64,000 nt of DNA from Candidatus Metaruminococcus caecorum. GTDB lineage: Bacteria; Bacillota; Clostridia; Oscillospirales; Ruminococcaceae. Under the pieces are notes generated by a model. The model was not told where the DNA came from. It made no database searches and saw nothing but the letters and a program-made list of their open reading frames with translations. Location: contig CAJFTY010000008.1 in NCBI GenBank assembly GCA_904420045.1, positions 62,001 through 126,000 on the forward strand, written 5' to 3'. The position numbers were made by a program, and so were the translations under genes. Positions 50,645 to 59,921 of this stretch are shown here, piece by piece; position 1 is the stretch's first letter; each line of letters begins with the position of its first letter.

Positions 50645-52003
50645 CTATTCCTCGCAGCCCACCTGACGCTTGATGGTCTCGCCGATCTTGACTGCATACT
50701 GGTTGATGACGTCGAAGTCCTTGCCCTCCACCATCACGCGGATCAGAGGTTCAGTGCCCGAAGCGCGCACCAGCACCCGGCCGTCGCTTCCCAGCTTGTC
50801 GGTGCACTCCTGAATCGCGGCGGCGATTTCCTCGTCGCTGTTTAAGCGCGCTTTGCCGTCCGCGTCCGCTTTGACGTTCACGATTACCTGGGGATACCGC
50901 TCCATCACCCCGGCGATGACCGAGGCTTTTTTGCCGTAGTCCCGCAGAATGCTCATCAGCTGCACCGCGGAGAGCTGGCCGTCTCCGGTGGAGGCGTACT
51001 CCCCGAAGATGATGTGGCCGGACTGCTCGCCGCCCAGCACATAACCGCTTTTGCGCATTTCCTCCAGCACATAGCGGTCGCCCACCTTGGAGGAAACCGC
51101 CTTGATGCCCTCCCGCTGGGCAAAGTGGAAAAAGCCCAGGTTGGACATGACGGTGACCACCGCCGCATCCTCTTTGAGCTTGCCCTGCTCCTTGAGGTAT
51201 TTGGCGAAGATGGCGATCATTTTATCCCCGTCGATCAGGTTGCCCTGCTCGTCGATGGCAAGGCACCGGTCCGCATCCCCATCGAACGCCACCCCCAACT
51301 GGCATTTGTGTTTTTTCATAAAGGCGGTCAGCGCCTCCATATGGGTGGAGCCGCAGCCGTCGTTGATGTTGGTGCCGTCGGGCTCGGCGTGGATAATCAA
51401 AGGCTTTGCTCCCAGGCCCTTGAACAACGTCTCCGCCGTGGCGCTGGCGCTGCCGTTGGCACAGTCGATGGCCACCTGCATTCCTTCCAGATTGCCGTCG
51501 ATGGTGTTCATGATATGCTTGACGTAATCGTGAACCGCGTTTTTTGCCCGGGACACCCGGCCCAGCGCCACGCCGGACTTTAAGGGGAGCTTTTCAGGGG
51601 TGTCCAGAATCAGGGCTTCGATTTCTTCCTCAATATCATCGGACAGCTTGTAGCCGGTGTTGGAAAACAGCTTGATGCCGTTGTACTCCACCGGATTGTG
51701 GGAGGCCGAGATCATCACGCCCGCATCCGCTTCGTATTTGGAGACCAGATACGCCACCGCCGGCGTGGGGACCGTACCCAAAAGCTCCACATCCGCGCCC
51801 ACCGAGCAGATGCCCGCTACCAGCGCCGCTTCCAGCATGTCCGACGAAATCCGGGTGTCCTTGCCGATGACAAGCTTTGGCTTGTGGTCGGTGTGGCGGG
51901 TGAGCACCACCGCCGCCGCCCTGCCGATGAGCATGGCGGTTTCACAGGTGAGTTCGGTATTCGCAACGCCTCTGGCGCCGTCTGTTCCAAAAAGTCTTCC
52001 CAT
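50645..52003 (-). CDS. glmM: Phosphoglucosamine mutase
   Basis: Converts glucosamine-6-phosphate to glucosamine-1-phosphate for UDP-GlcNAc and cell wall synthesis. The active-site loop GVMISASHNPVEYNG has the phosphoserine at residue 101. The metal loop DGDADRCLAID, the sugar-binding GGEQSGHIIF and the C-terminal phosphate loop VRASGTEPLIRVMVEG are present. It starts MGRLFGTDGARG as GlmM does. 452 residues. Confidence 0.97.
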   Translation of the reverse strand: MGRLFGTDGARGVANTELTCETAMLIGRAAAVVLTRHTDHKPKLVIGKDTRISSDMLEAALVAGICSVGADVELLGTVPTPAVAYLVSKYEADAGVMISASHNPVEYNGIKLFSNTGYKLSDDIEEEIEALILDTPEKLPLKSGVALGRVSRAKNAVHDYVKHIMNTIDGNLEGMQVAIDCANGSASATAETLFKGLGAKPLIIHAEPDGTNINDGCGSTHMEALTAFMKKHKCQLGVAFDGDADRCLAIDEQGNLIDGDKMIAIFAKYLKEQGKLKEDAAVVTVMSNLGFFHFAQREGIKAVSSKVGDRYVLEEMRKSGYVLGGEQSGHIIFGEYASTGDGQLSAVQLMSILRDYGKKASVIAGVMERYPQVIVNVKADADGKARLNSDEEIAAAIQECTDKLGSDGRVLVRASGTEPLIRVMVEGKDFDVINQYAVKIGETIKRQVGCEE

Positions 52004-52062
52004 TGTTACAGTCCATTCCTCTCAAAATGATTTTAAAAACAGCCGATTGGCAAGTCTTGCGG

Positions 52063-53100
52063 TTATAAGGTCTGCTGGCCGGGCTGGGGGATCCCCAAAT
52101 GCTCGTAGGCCAGCCGAGTGACGCACCGCCCTCTGGGGGTGCGGGACAAAAAGCCCAGCTGCATCAGATAGGGCTCGTACACGTCCTCCAGGGTGACGGC
52201 TTCCTCCCCCAGCACCGCCGCCAGGGTCTCTAAGCCCACTGGGCCGCCGTTATAGTTCTGGATGATGGTGGTGAGCATCCTGCGGTCGATGTTGTCCAGA
52301 CCCAGCCGGTCGATTTCCAGCCGGTCTAAGGCGGTGGAGACAATCTCCTCGTTCATGGTGCCGTCCCCCAGCACCTGGGCGAAATCCCGCACCCGCTTGA
52401 GCAGCCGGTTGGCGATCCGGGGGGTGCCCCTGCTCCGGCGGGCCAGCTCCATGGCGCCCCCCTTGTCGCAGGAAAGCTCCAGGATTGAGGCGCTTCGCAT
52501 TATTATATCACATAATTGTTCGGGTGTATACAATTCCAGCCGCAAAATCACCCCGAACCGGTCCCGCAAAGGGGCGGTCAGCTGTCCCGCTCGGGTGGTG
52601 GCTCCCACCAGGGTAAAGTGGGGCAGGTCGATCCGGATGGAACGGGCGGAAGGTCCTTTTCCGATGATGATGTCCAGGGCGTAGTCCTCCATGGCGGGGT
52701 ACAAGACCTCCTCCACCGCCCGGGACAGCCGGTGGATTTCGTCGATAAACAGCACGTCCCCGGGGCTTAGGTTGGTCAGCAGAGCCGCCAGATCCCCCGG
52801 TTTTTCGATGGCCGGGCCTGAGGTGATGCGGATGTTCACATTCATCTCGTTGGCGATGATGGTAGACAGGGTGGTCTTTCCAAGGCCGGGCGGGCCGTAG
52901 AGCAGCACATGGTCCAGCGCCTCTCCCCTGCCCTTGGCGGCCTCAATGTACACCGCCAGGTTTTCTTTGGCCTTGTCCTGGCCGATGTACTCGTCCATGG
53001 TTTTGGGCCGCAGGGAAAACTCCACGTCGGTGTCCGCGCTGGTGTATTCCGGGGCGGTCATCCGGTTTTCCAAATCCAATTCGTTTTCACTGTCAAACAT
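52063..53100 (-). CDS. ruvB: Holliday junction branch migration ATPase RuvB
   Basis: A hexameric AAA+ motor that drives branch migration with RuvA. The N-terminal family motif [19 protein letters not shown], Walker [10 protein letters not shown] near residue 67, Walker [11 protein letters not shown], sensor [18 protein letters not shown] and the C-terminal winged helix ([24 protein letters not shown]) are intact. 345 residues. It follows ruvA after about 70 bases. Confidence 0.97.
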   Translation of the reverse strand: MFDSENELDLENRMTAPEYTSADTDVEFSLRPKTMDEYIGQDKAKENLAVYIEAAKGRGEALDHVLLYGPPGLGKTTLSTIIANEMNVNIRITSGPAIEKPGDLAALLTNLSPGDVLFIDEIHRLSRAVEEVLYPAMEDYALDIIIGKGPSARSIRIDLPHFTLVGATTRAGQLTAPLRDRFGVILRLELYTPEQLCDIIMRSASILELSCDKGGAMELARRSRGTPRIANRLLKRVRDFAQVLGDGTMNEEIVSTALDRLEIDRLGLDNIDRRMLTTIIQNYNGGPVGLETLAAVLGEEAVTLEDVYEPYLMQLGFLSRTPRGRCVTRLAYEHLGIPQPGQQTL

Positions 53101-53170
53101 GCGGTTTTCTTCTCCATTCTCCGGCTCTTACGCCGGACGGGATATTTGAAATGATTGCCTAAACACAGGG

Positions 53171-53785
53171 CTACATCCGCCCTGCCAGTTTTTTAAGCCC
53201 CTGCTTGATCATCTCTTCCACGCCGGCGGCAGGATCGATCCCCGCCACCGCCTGCGCAGCTTCCGACTGGGAATAGCCCAGCACGGTCAGGGCGCTGATA
53301 GCCTCTGCTGCGCTGCCCGCGTCCAGGTTGACGTCCACCGGCGCCTGGGACGCGCCGGATACAAGCTGTTCCTTGCTCATTTTATCCTTTAATTCCAGCA
53401 CAATGCGCTGGGCGATCTTGGCGCCGATGCCCTTGGACTTGGTCAGCGTCTTGCTGTCCCCCGTGGCCACGCACAACGCGAATTTCTGGGCGGAAACATC
53501 CGACAGGATAGACAAGGCGGCTTTTGGCCCCACCCCGGACACCGAGATGAGCATTTTAAAACAGTTTAACTCCTCCTGATCCGCGAAGCCGAACAGCTCC
53601 ACAATATCTTCCCGCACATATAAATAGGTGTAAAGCCGCACTTCGTTGCCCGGCTTTGGCAGCGCCGCCACCGAGCTGTAGGTGGTTTTGACCGCGTATC
53701 CCACGCCGGAACACTCCACCACCGCCAGGTAGTGGGCGTCCAGCAATTCGGTGAGGATTAATTCCCCCCGCAGGCTGTAAATCAT
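53171..53785 (-). CDS. ruvA: Holliday junction DNA helicase subunit RuvA
   Basis: A tetrameric protein that holds the four-way junction and loads RuvB. The N-terminal OB domain (MIYSLRGELILTELLDAHYLAVVECSGVGYAV) is followed by two helix-hairpin-helix motifs (LISVSGVGPKAALSILS and TKSKGIGAKIAQRIVLELKDK) and the C-terminal RuvB-binding domain (AISALTVLGYSQSEAAQAVAG). 204 residues. Confidence 0.97.
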   Translation of the reverse strand: MIYSLRGELILTELLDAHYLAVVECSGVGYAVKTTYSSVAALPKPGNEVRLYTYLYVREDIVELFGFADQEELNCFKMLISVSGVGPKAALSILSDVSAQKFALCVATGDSKTLTKSKGIGAKIAQRIVLELKDKMSKEQLVSGASQAPVDVNLDAGSAAEAISALTVLGYSQSEAAQAVAGIDPAAGVEEMIKQGLKKLAGRM

Positions 53786-53868
53786 GGTACGTTGACCGTC
53801 CTTTCCTGTTTCACGCCGGGTGTTCCATCCGGCGTGTCATCTGTATTGGGGCCAAGCGCGGCTCCCCA

Positions 53869-54414
53869 TCAGACCCGCCGCCCCCGAACTGGGCGGGGCG
53901 GGAGCTTCTGCTGGGCGGCCTTGAGCCGTTCCATCGTCAGAAGCGACGGACCCGCATGGGCGTGGCAGATGGCGATGGCCAGGGCGTCCGCCGTGTCGTC
54001 CGGCTTGGGGACTTCTTTTAAGTTGAGCAGGCGCTTGGTCATATCCATCACCTGGGCCTTGATGGCCTTGCCGTAACCCACCACCGCCTGCTTGACCTGC
54101 AAGGGGGTGTATTCGAACACCGGTACCTCCGCCTGCTGGGCGCACAGCACCACCACGCCCCGGGCCTGGGCTACATCGATGGCGGTCTTTTGGTTGGTGG
54201 TAAAAAACAGCTTTTCCACCGCCATCGCCTCGGGCCGGTACTGGCCCAGCAGCACGCTTAATTCGTCATAAATCCGGCGCAGGCGCTGGGGGAACTCCAT
54301 GCCCGCGGGAGTGGTGATCGCCCCGTATGCCACGGTGGTAAAACGGCTGGCGTTGTACTCCACGATTCCATACCCCACAATGGCGTAGCCGGGGTCGATT
54401 CCAATAATCCGCAC
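53869..54414 (-). CDS. ruvC: Crossover junction endodeoxyribonuclease RuvC
   Basis: Resolves Holliday junctions by paired nicks. The catalytic acids sit in RIIGIDPG (Asp near residue 6), AVEKLFF (Glu near 67), and a later DDTADALAIAICHAH (two Asp). 181 residues. The start is a GTG at 54414: AAAGGAG stands 8 bases upstream, and the family begins exactly with RIIGIDPG. The ORF extension to 54432 covers the ribosome-binding site itself. First gene of the ruvCAB-glmM-ecf series, with its own promoter. Confidence 0.96.
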   Translation of the reverse strand: MRIIGIDPGYAIVGYGIVEYNASRFTTVAYGAITTPAGMEFPQRLRRIYDELSVLLGQYRPEAMAVEKLFFTTNQKTAIDVAQARGVVVLCAQQAEVPVFEYTPLQVKQAVVGYGKAIKAQVMDMTKRLLNLKEVPKPDDTADALAIAICHAHAGPSLLTMERLKAAQQKLPPRPVRGRRV

Positions 54415-54498
54415 GGGCGATACTCCTTTCAAAAACCTCTGCGAAAAGCGGCGAATTTTTAGAAAGCGCCTCTTTTAAACGCAGATATACATTTAAAT

Positions 54499-54527
54499 AT
54501 TATAGCACAAGCGTTCGCGGATGGCAA
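54499..54527 (-). promoter_or_regulatory. Promoter of the ruvC series
   Basis: Minus-strand TTGCCA (54527-54522), 17-base spacer, perfect TATAAT (54504-54499), with an 84-base leader before the GTG start. Confidence 0.88.
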
Positions 54528-54570
54528 CAAAATCCGCTTCGTCAGATTGCGGCTGCCAAAGCGGATTTTG
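54528..54570. repeat. Inverted repeat between divergent promoters
   Basis: CAAAATCCGCTT (54528-54539) and AAGCGGATTTTG (54559-54570) form a perfect 12-base-pair inverted repeat around 19 bases. It directly abuts the -35 box of the ruvC promoter and precedes the glycosylation operon promoter, so it is placed to act as a shared operator. It could equally be an old terminator. Confidence 0.65.
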
Positions 54571-54621
54571 CTTTGATGAAATTCTTACAAAGAAAGTGTT
54601 TTCTCCGCCGTTTTTTTGTGC

Positions 54622-54627
54622 TATAAT
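54622..54627 (+). promoter_or_regulatory. Likely -10 box of the glycosylation operon
   Basis: Perfect TATAAT about 80 bases before the first glycosyltransferase gene, preceded by TGTGC (close to an extended -10). No good -35 hexamer is visible at the right distance. Confidence 0.5.
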
Positions 54628-54706
54628 AAATGCATTGTGTCCGTTTTAGGCATGTCCGCAAACCGCGGTAAAAGAAAAATTATGACAAGAAGGGGGAATT
54701 TCGCCT

Positions 54707-56035
54707 ATGGAAACCCTTTCCATCCGAATCGGCAAGAAGCACATTTTCTGGTTTTTAGCGTCCCTGTTGCTGTGCGGAGGCCTGATCCGGATTCTGGCAG
54801 CTTACAACGAGGTTCATTACTTTGACCTGCCCTACTATTTTAAATGGTCGGAAGAAGTGGTGGACAACGGCATCTTCAGCGCCTATCACAACCTGCTGGG
54901 GATCGGAAACAACGAGCTGGATTATCCGCCGCTGTTTTTGTTCCCGCTGTATATCACGGGACTGCTGCTAAAAATCCCCGTGCTCAGCGAATTCGCCCCC
55001 TATTCCATGGTCGTCATCAAGATGTGGCAGATCCTGTTCGACCTGGCTGCAGTGGTGCTGCTCTACTATGTGCTAAAAGGGCAAAACAAGCTGCTGGCCC
55101 TGGGCGCGGCGGCCATCTGGGCGGTAAACCCGGCAATTATCTTTAATTCCTCCTATTGGGGACAGACCGATTCCATGATGATCTTTTTCCTGCTGCTGGC
55201 GTTTTTCACGCTGGAGAGCAAGCGCCCCCTGCTGGCCACCTTCTTTTACGCGCTGGCCTGCCTGACCAAATTTCAGTGCGCCTACTTCTTCCCGGTGTTC
55301 CTGCTGTTTTTGTTGTATGAACACCACTGGAAAACCGTGCTCAAGGCGGCGGGCGTGGGATTTGGCACCGGGATCGCCGTATTTTTTCCGTTTATGCTTT
55401 ACTCAGGGCCGATGCTCCCCTTCCAGGTGTATTTCGGCGGGCTGGGAAAATGGCCGTACGCCAACATGTACGCCTTTAACTTTTTCGGCGCTTTGGGACT
55501 CAACTACGTGGACGATTCCCAGAAATTCCTGCCCTTTATGAGCTACGGCATCCTTGGAAACCTGATGACGCTGTTCGCCGTGGTCCTGATCTTTGTTTTA
55601 ATGCTCACCGCCAAAAAGAAATGCCCGTATCTTTTAAGCTTTCTTTTGATGAACACCATTTTCATGTTCGCCTCCCGGATGCACGACCGCTACCAGATTC
55701 CGGTCATCATTTTTATCCTGGTGGCGGCGTTTCGGCACAAAAGCGTCAAGCTGTTTGTCGGCTTTTTGCTGACAAACACCATGGTGCTGTGCAATCAGTT
55801 CTTCCCCTTTGAATACATCCTTTCCCGGAACGATCCTCCCCCGTGGGGAATCAATATGGAGGCCCTGGTGGTGGCGTTCTCCTGGATCAACCTGCTGGTC
55901 TACTTCATCACCCTTGCGATCAGCCTGTCGGTGCTCTACGACAAAAAATTCACCGAGCTAAAATTGTTCCGGATATTCTTCCAAAAGACACACAAGGAGG
56001 CGCCTCATGCTGAAAACACTGCGGAAGCCGTTTGA
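54707..56035 (+). CDS. Multispanning GT-C type glycosyltransferase
   Basis: A 442-residue integral membrane protein with about 10-12 hydrophobic segments. It resembles the polyprenyl-phosphate-sugar-using GT-C enzymes (GT87/mannosyltransferase-like): an early acidic pair in EVHYFDLPYYFKWSEEVV, the motif LDYPPLFLFPLY near residue 72, NPAIIFNSSYWGQTDSMMIFFLL near 140-162, and MHDRYQIP near 325. These motifs line the lumenal active site of the fold. The acceptor is unknown; a wall polymer or lipid is likely given the neighbours. AAGGGGGAA precedes the ATG. It overlaps the yfhO gene by 29 bases. Confidence 0.83.
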   Translation: METLSIRIGKKHIFWFLASLLLCGGLIRILAAYNEVHYFDLPYYFKWSEEVVDNGIFSAYHNLLGIGNNELDYPPLFLFPLYITGLLLKIPVLSEFAPYSMVVIKMWQILFDLAAVVLLYYVLKGQNKLLALGAAAIWAVNPAIIFNSSYWGQTDSMMIFFLLLAFFTLESKRPLLATFFYALACLTKFQCAYFFPVFLLFLLYEHHWKTVLKAAGVGFGTGIAVFFPFMLYSGPMLPFQVYFGGLGKWPYANMYAFNFFGALGLNYVDDSQKFLPFMSYGILGNLMTLFAVVLIFVLMLTAKKKCPYLLSFLLMNTIFMFASRMHDRYQIPVIIFILVAAFRHKSVKLFVGFLLTNTMVLCNQFFPFEYILSRNDPPPWGINMEALVVAFSWINLLVYFITLAISLSVLYDKKFTELKLFRIFFQKTHKEAPHAENTAEAV

Positions 56036-58601
56036 GCAAAGTCCCCTTCAAAACGGACCGAAAGAACGGTACGGGCAGATCTTTCTGATCGCGTTCGTCA
56101 CCACCTGCATCTTTTTTCTCCCGTTCATCATTCAGGACAACGGCCTGTTTTTGTTCTACGGAGATTACAACGTCCAGCAGATCCCTTTTTACAAGCTGGC
56201 CCACCAAGCGGTCCGCTCGGGGGATATTTGGTGGAACTGGAACACTGACCTGGGGGTCAACTTCATCGGCTCATACAGCTTTTACCTGCTGGGAAGCCCG
56301 TTTTTCTGGCTGACAATCCCCTTTCCCAACGCGTGGGTTCCCTATCTGATGATGCCGCTGTTCGCGCTGAAATTCGCGGTGGCGGCGGTCACCGCCTATG
56401 CGTTTATCCGCCGGTTTGTCAAACGTCCGGAGTTCGCACTGATCGGTGGTCTGCTGTACGCGTTTTCCGGCTTTAACGTCTACAACATCTTCTTTAACCA
56501 TTTTAACGACGTGGTGGCTCTGTTCCCGCTTTTGCTCATCGCGCTGGAGGAGTTTGTGGTCAACAACCGCAAAGGCGTGTTCGCCTTGACAGTGGCGCTC
56601 ATGGCGGTGGTCAACTACTTTTTCTTCTTCGGCCAAGTGGTGTTTTTGTTCATCTACTTTTTTGTGCGCTGCCTGTCCGACGACTTTACCATCACCCTCA
56701 AAAAGTTCCTGTGGCTGGCGTTCGAGTCCCTGCTGGGAATCGCGCTGGCGGCGTTCTTGCTGCTCCCCTCCGCCATGGCGATTATGGACAACCCCCGAAC
56801 AGGAGAATATCTGCTGGGCTGGGATTTCCTGCTGTACGGAAACGTCCAGCGCTACCCCTTGATTTTCGAGAGCTTTTTCTTCCCGCCGGACATTCCCGCA
56901 AGGCCCAATTTCTTCCCGGATTCCAACGCCAAGTGGTCGTCGGTCTCCGCGTTTTTGCCGCTGTTTTCCATGGCGGGCGTGATCGCCTTCTTAAAAGACC
57001 ACAAAAAACACTGGATCAAATACCTGCTGATCGTCTGCCTGGTGATGGCGTTTGTCCCAGGGCTCAACAGCATCTTCTTTATGTTTAACAACGCCTATTA
57101 CGCCCGGTGGTTCTACATGCCCATCCTGGTGATGGCGCTGGCAACGGTGCTGTCGCTGGAAAACCGCAGAAGCAGCATGAAGTACGGTCTGGCTGTCACC
57201 ACAGTCATCATCGCGATCTTCTCGGTGATCGGGCTGATGCCCAGCTATGTAGATGGGGAGATCCAGTTTGGCTCGCTCCCCCCCTTCCCGGAGCGGTTCT
57301 GGGGCTATGTCCTCATTGCGCTGGCCTGTGTGGTATTCACCGCGTTTTTAATCAAATTCTTCTGGAAGCACAAGTTGTTCCCCCGGTTGGCGGCCTTAGG
57401 CGTCTGCGTGCTGACCGTGGCCTATTCGGTGATGTTTATCGCCACCGGCAAGCAGCATTCCTACTCTTATGAGCAGGTGGTAGACCAGGGACTGTACGGC
57501 GCAGAAAACATCAACCTCCCCAAAGAGGAGGGCGAGTGGTACCGCATCGACGTGTACGACGGCATGGACAACTACCCCATGTACTGGGGCCTGCCCACCA
57601 TCCAGGCGTTCCACAGCGTGGTGCCAGGTTCAGTCATCAGCTTTTACACCTCCATCGGGGTGGAGCGGGGCGTGGCCTCCCGTCCGGATATCAGCTTTGT
57701 GGGCCTGCGAGGGCTGACCTCAGTGAAATATCTGTTCTACGATAAGAATCATGAGAATCCGCCGGTCCTTCCCGGCTTTGAATACTACGACGAGCAAAAC
57801 GGCTTTATTATTCTGAAAAACACAAGCTTTGTCCCTATGGGCTACACCTATACGAACTATGTAAACAAGGAGCAGTTTGACAACTACTCCGAAAGCTCCC
57901 GGGACCGTCTGCTGCTCAACAGCATCTATCTGACCGACGAGCAGATCCAGAAATATGGAAATCTTTTGACCCACACAGAAGACAACGAGCTCCCGTATAC
58001 CTCCGATTACGATTACCTTCGGGATTGCCAAAACCGTGCGGCGGAGTCTGCGTCCTCCTTTGTAACCGATCAAAAGGGCTTTACCTCGAACATCCACCTG
58101 AGCAAAGAAAACCTGGTGGTGTTCAGCGTCCCCTACGATAAAGGATGGAGCGCCACTGTCAACGGCCAAAAGGTCGAGGTGGAGGAGGTCAACAACGGTT
58201 TTGTCGCCGTCAAGGTCCCAGCGGGAGACAATGTCATCCGCTTTGAATACACAACGCCCGGCTTGTTTATGGGGCTTGCCATCTCCGGTGCAGGCGTGGT
58301 GATTCTGATCGCCTACCTGCTGCTGATGCGGTATCTGAGCAAGCGAAACCCCAACGAATACGCCGTGCGTCCCGGATATCACCGGGTGTATGTGGACAAG
58401 TTAGAACGCCTGGCCGCCAAGGACGCCTATGTGAGCAACATCCTGGCCAAAAGCGATCAGTTGTCTCTGAATGCTCCCAGCGAGACGCCGAAATCCCCGA
58501 CGGAAGGCGCGCAGGCTCCTTCGCCGGAGACGCCGCCGGAAAGTCCATCTCCGGCAGTCGAACCGGAGCCTGAGCCTCCGGAGGATGAGGAATCCATCTA
58601 A
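56007..58601 (+). CDS. yfhO: YfhO family membrane glycosyltransferase
   Basis: An 864-residue membrane protein. Twelve or more hydrophobic segments to about residue 480 begin with the YfhO pattern FLPFIIQDNGLFLFYGDYNVQQIPFYKLAHQAVRSGDIWWNWNTDLGVNFIGSYSFYLLGSPFFWL. A long outer domain follows (about 490-740), then a final membrane segment and a Pro/Glu-rich tail of about 45 residues. In B. subtilis and Listeria YfhO-type proteins transfer sugar from undecaprenyl phosphate to lipoteichoic acid, together with a CsbB/GtlA-type GT2 enzyme; here a GT2 gene follows by 34 bases. GGAGG precedes the ATG. Confidence 0.88.
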   Translation: MLKTLRKPFEQSPLQNGPKERYGQIFLIAFVTTCIFFLPFIIQDNGLFLFYGDYNVQQIPFYKLAHQAVRSGDIWWNWNTDLGVNFIGSYSFYLLGSPFFWLTIPFPNAWVPYLMMPLFALKFAVAAVTAYAFIRRFVKRPEFALIGGLLYAFSGFNVYNIFFNHFNDVVALFPLLLIALEEFVVNNRKGVFALTVALMAVVNYFFFFGQVVFLFIYFFVRCLSDDFTITLKKFLWLAFESLLGIALAAFLLLPSAMAIMDNPRTGEYLLGWDFLLYGNVQRYPLIFESFFFPPDIPARPNFFPDSNAKWSSVSAFLPLFSMAGVIAFLKDHKKHWIKYLLIVCLVMAFVPGLNSIFFMFNNAYYARWFYMPILVMALATVLSLENRRSSMKYGLAVTTVIIAIFSVIGLMPSYVDGEIQFGSLPPFPERFWGYVLIALACVVFTAFLIKFFWKHKLFPRLAALGVCVLTVAYSVMFIATGKQHSYSYEQVVDQGLYGAENINLPKEEGEWYRIDVYDGMDNYPMYWGLPTIQAFHSVVPGSVISFYTSIGVERGVASRPDISFVGLRGLTSVKYLFYDKNHENPPVLPGFEYYDEQNGFIILKNTSFVPMGYTYTNYVNKEQFDNYSESSRDRLLLNSIYLTDEQIQKYGNLLTHTEDNELPYTSDYDYLRDCQNRAAESASSFVTDQKGFTSNIHLSKENLVVFSVPYDKGWSATVNGQKVEVEEVNNGFVAVKVPAGDNVIRFEYTTPGLFMGLAISGAGVVILIAYLLLMRYLSKRNPNEYAVRPGYHRVYVDKLERLAAKDAYVSNILAKSDQLSLNAPSETPKSPTEGAQAPSPETPPESPSPAVEPEPEPPEDEESI

Positions 58602-58635
58602 CACGCATTGTTTCATCCAGAAAGGTACGGTTAAT

Positions 58636-59601
58636 ATGGAGATTTTATATCTGGTGGTCCCCTGCTACAACGAGCAGGAGGTGCTGCACGAAACCTGTTC
58701 CCGGCTGACCGCCAAGCTCACCGGGCTGATCCAGCAGGGCCGGGTCAGCCCCAAAAGCCGGATGCTATTTGTGGACGACGGCAGCCGGGACGAGACATGG
58801 AACATCATCCAGGCGCTTCACGGGGAAAACCCGCTGGTGTCCGGTCTGAAGCTCTCCCGCAACCGGGGGCACCAAAATGCCCTGCTGGCGGGGCTGATGA
58901 CCGCCAAGGAGCTCTGCGATGTGTCCATCTCCCTGGACGCGGATTTGCAGGACGATGTGGATGCCATCGACCGGTTTTTGGACCAGCACCAGCAAAACGG
59001 CTGCGGAGTGGTGTACGGGGTGCGGTCCTCCCGCAAAACCGACACCTTTTTCAAGCGGAACTCCGCCCTAGCCTTCTATAAGATGATGAAATTTCTGGGG
59101 GTGGACATTGTCTACAACCACGCGGACTACCGCTTAATGAGCAAACAGGCGCTGGAGGCCCTTTCGGAATTCGAGGAGGTCAACCTGTTTTTGCGCGGCA
59201 TGGTTCCCCTGGTGGGCTTTAAGAGCGGCACAGTGGAGTACGAGCGTCACGAGCGGTTTGCCGGAAGCTCCAAATATCCGCTAAAAAAGATGCTCTCCTT
59301 CGCCTTTGACGGCATCACATCCTTTTCGGTGAAGCCCATCCGGATGGTGCTGGGACTGGGCGCCCTGATCTTCGCCGCCAGTATCCTGATCCTCATTTAT
59401 TTTTTAATTACAAAGCTGCTGGGCTTTGCCGTCCCGGGCTGGACCTCCATTGTGTGCTCGATCTGGATGATCGGCGGCATCCAGCTTTTATGCCTGGGAA
59501 TGATCGGCGAATACATCGGCAAAATTTACAAGGAAGTCAAACACCGTCCCCGCTACACCATCGAGGCGTTTTTAAACGACGATCCGTCCGACAAGCATTA
59601 A
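58636..59601 (+). CDS. GT2 polyprenyl-phosphate glycosyltransferase (GtrB/CsbB-like)
   Basis: A 321-residue enzyme that likely loads a sugar from a nucleotide donor onto undecaprenyl phosphate. The GT-A domain begins EILYLVVPCYNEQEVLHET. FVDDGSRDETW near residue 46 and ISLDADLQDDVDAIDRFL near 97-114 hold the Asp residues for donor and metal. YNHADYRLMSKQALEAL and the SSKYPLKKMLSFAFDGITSFSVKP segment follow. Two C-terminal membrane helices are typical of the DPM1/GtrB subgroup. The start is the ATG at 58636 with AAAGG ahead; the longer ORF overlaps yfhO in another frame. It probably feeds the two upstream GT-C proteins. Confidence 0.9.
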   Translation: MEILYLVVPCYNEQEVLHETCSRLTAKLTGLIQQGRVSPKSRMLFVDDGSRDETWNIIQALHGENPLVSGLKLSRNRGHQNALLAGLMTAKELCDVSISLDADLQDDVDAIDRFLDQHQQNGCGVVYGVRSSRKTDTFFKRNSALAFYKMMKFLGVDIVYNHADYRLMSKQALEALSEFEEVNLFLRGMVPLVGFKSGTVEYERHERFAGSSKYPLKKMLSFAFDGITSFSVKPIRMVLGLGALIFAASILILIYFLITKLLGFAVPGWTSIVCSIWMIGGIQLLCLGMIGEYIGKIYKEVKHRPRYTIEAFLNDDPSDKH

Positions 59602-59608
59602 TCGTTTT

Positions 59609-59645
59609 CGGGAGGCTGTCCGCCTGGACAGCCTCCCGTTTTTTG
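59609..59645 (+). terminator. Terminator of the glycosylation operon
   Basis: A 13-base-pair stem (CGGGAGGCTGTCC with GGACAGCCTCCCG), 4-base loop, then T6. Confidence 0.95.
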
Positions 59646-59696
59646 CGTTTCACTGCCGATTTGGGAAGAAAAAAGTGAAAAAATTTGATGAAGGGG

Positions 59697-59725
59697 TGGA
59701 CAACCGGCCGGAATCGGGGTATAAT
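59697..59725 (+). promoter_or_regulatory. Promoter of the pyr operon
   Basis: TGGACA (59697-59702), 17-base spacer, perfect TATAAT (59720-59725), placed ahead of the PyrR leader. Confidence 0.8.
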
Positions 59726-59758
59726 AACAAAAAGATTATTTTTCATGAACGACTTCCT

Positions 59759-59857
59759 TTAATTTAGTCCCGTGAGGCTAACAAGGCTGTCAGCTGAGAA
59801 CAAGACTCCATAACTCCGGCGGAGTGTATCCACCGGTCTATGCAAATGCGACTGAAT
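59759..59857 (+). promoter_or_regulatory. PyrR-binding attenuator leader
   Basis: The leader between promoter and pyrR carries the PyrR recognition loop pattern AGTCCCGTGAGGCTAACAAG (59766-59785), close to the known consensus with its GAGGCT core, followed by GAGAACAAGACTCC. In this known mechanism PyrR with UMP stabilises the anti-antiterminator and so favours the downstream terminator. The 320-base gap 59602-59921 is fully accounted for by terminator, promoter and this leader. Confidence 0.88.
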
Positions 59858-59900
59858 CGGCTGTACGGTTAGCGATAACGGTACAGCCGACTTTTATTTT
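59858..59900 (+). terminator. Attenuation terminator of the pyr leader
   Basis: CGGCTGTAC pairs with GTACAGCCG; inside, GTTA-GCGA-TAAC adds a short stem with a GNRA loop, and ACTTTTATTTTGT follows. It is placed between the PyrR site and the pyrR start. Confidence 0.92.
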
Positions 59901-59921
59901 GTAAAAAAGGATGTGATCTTT

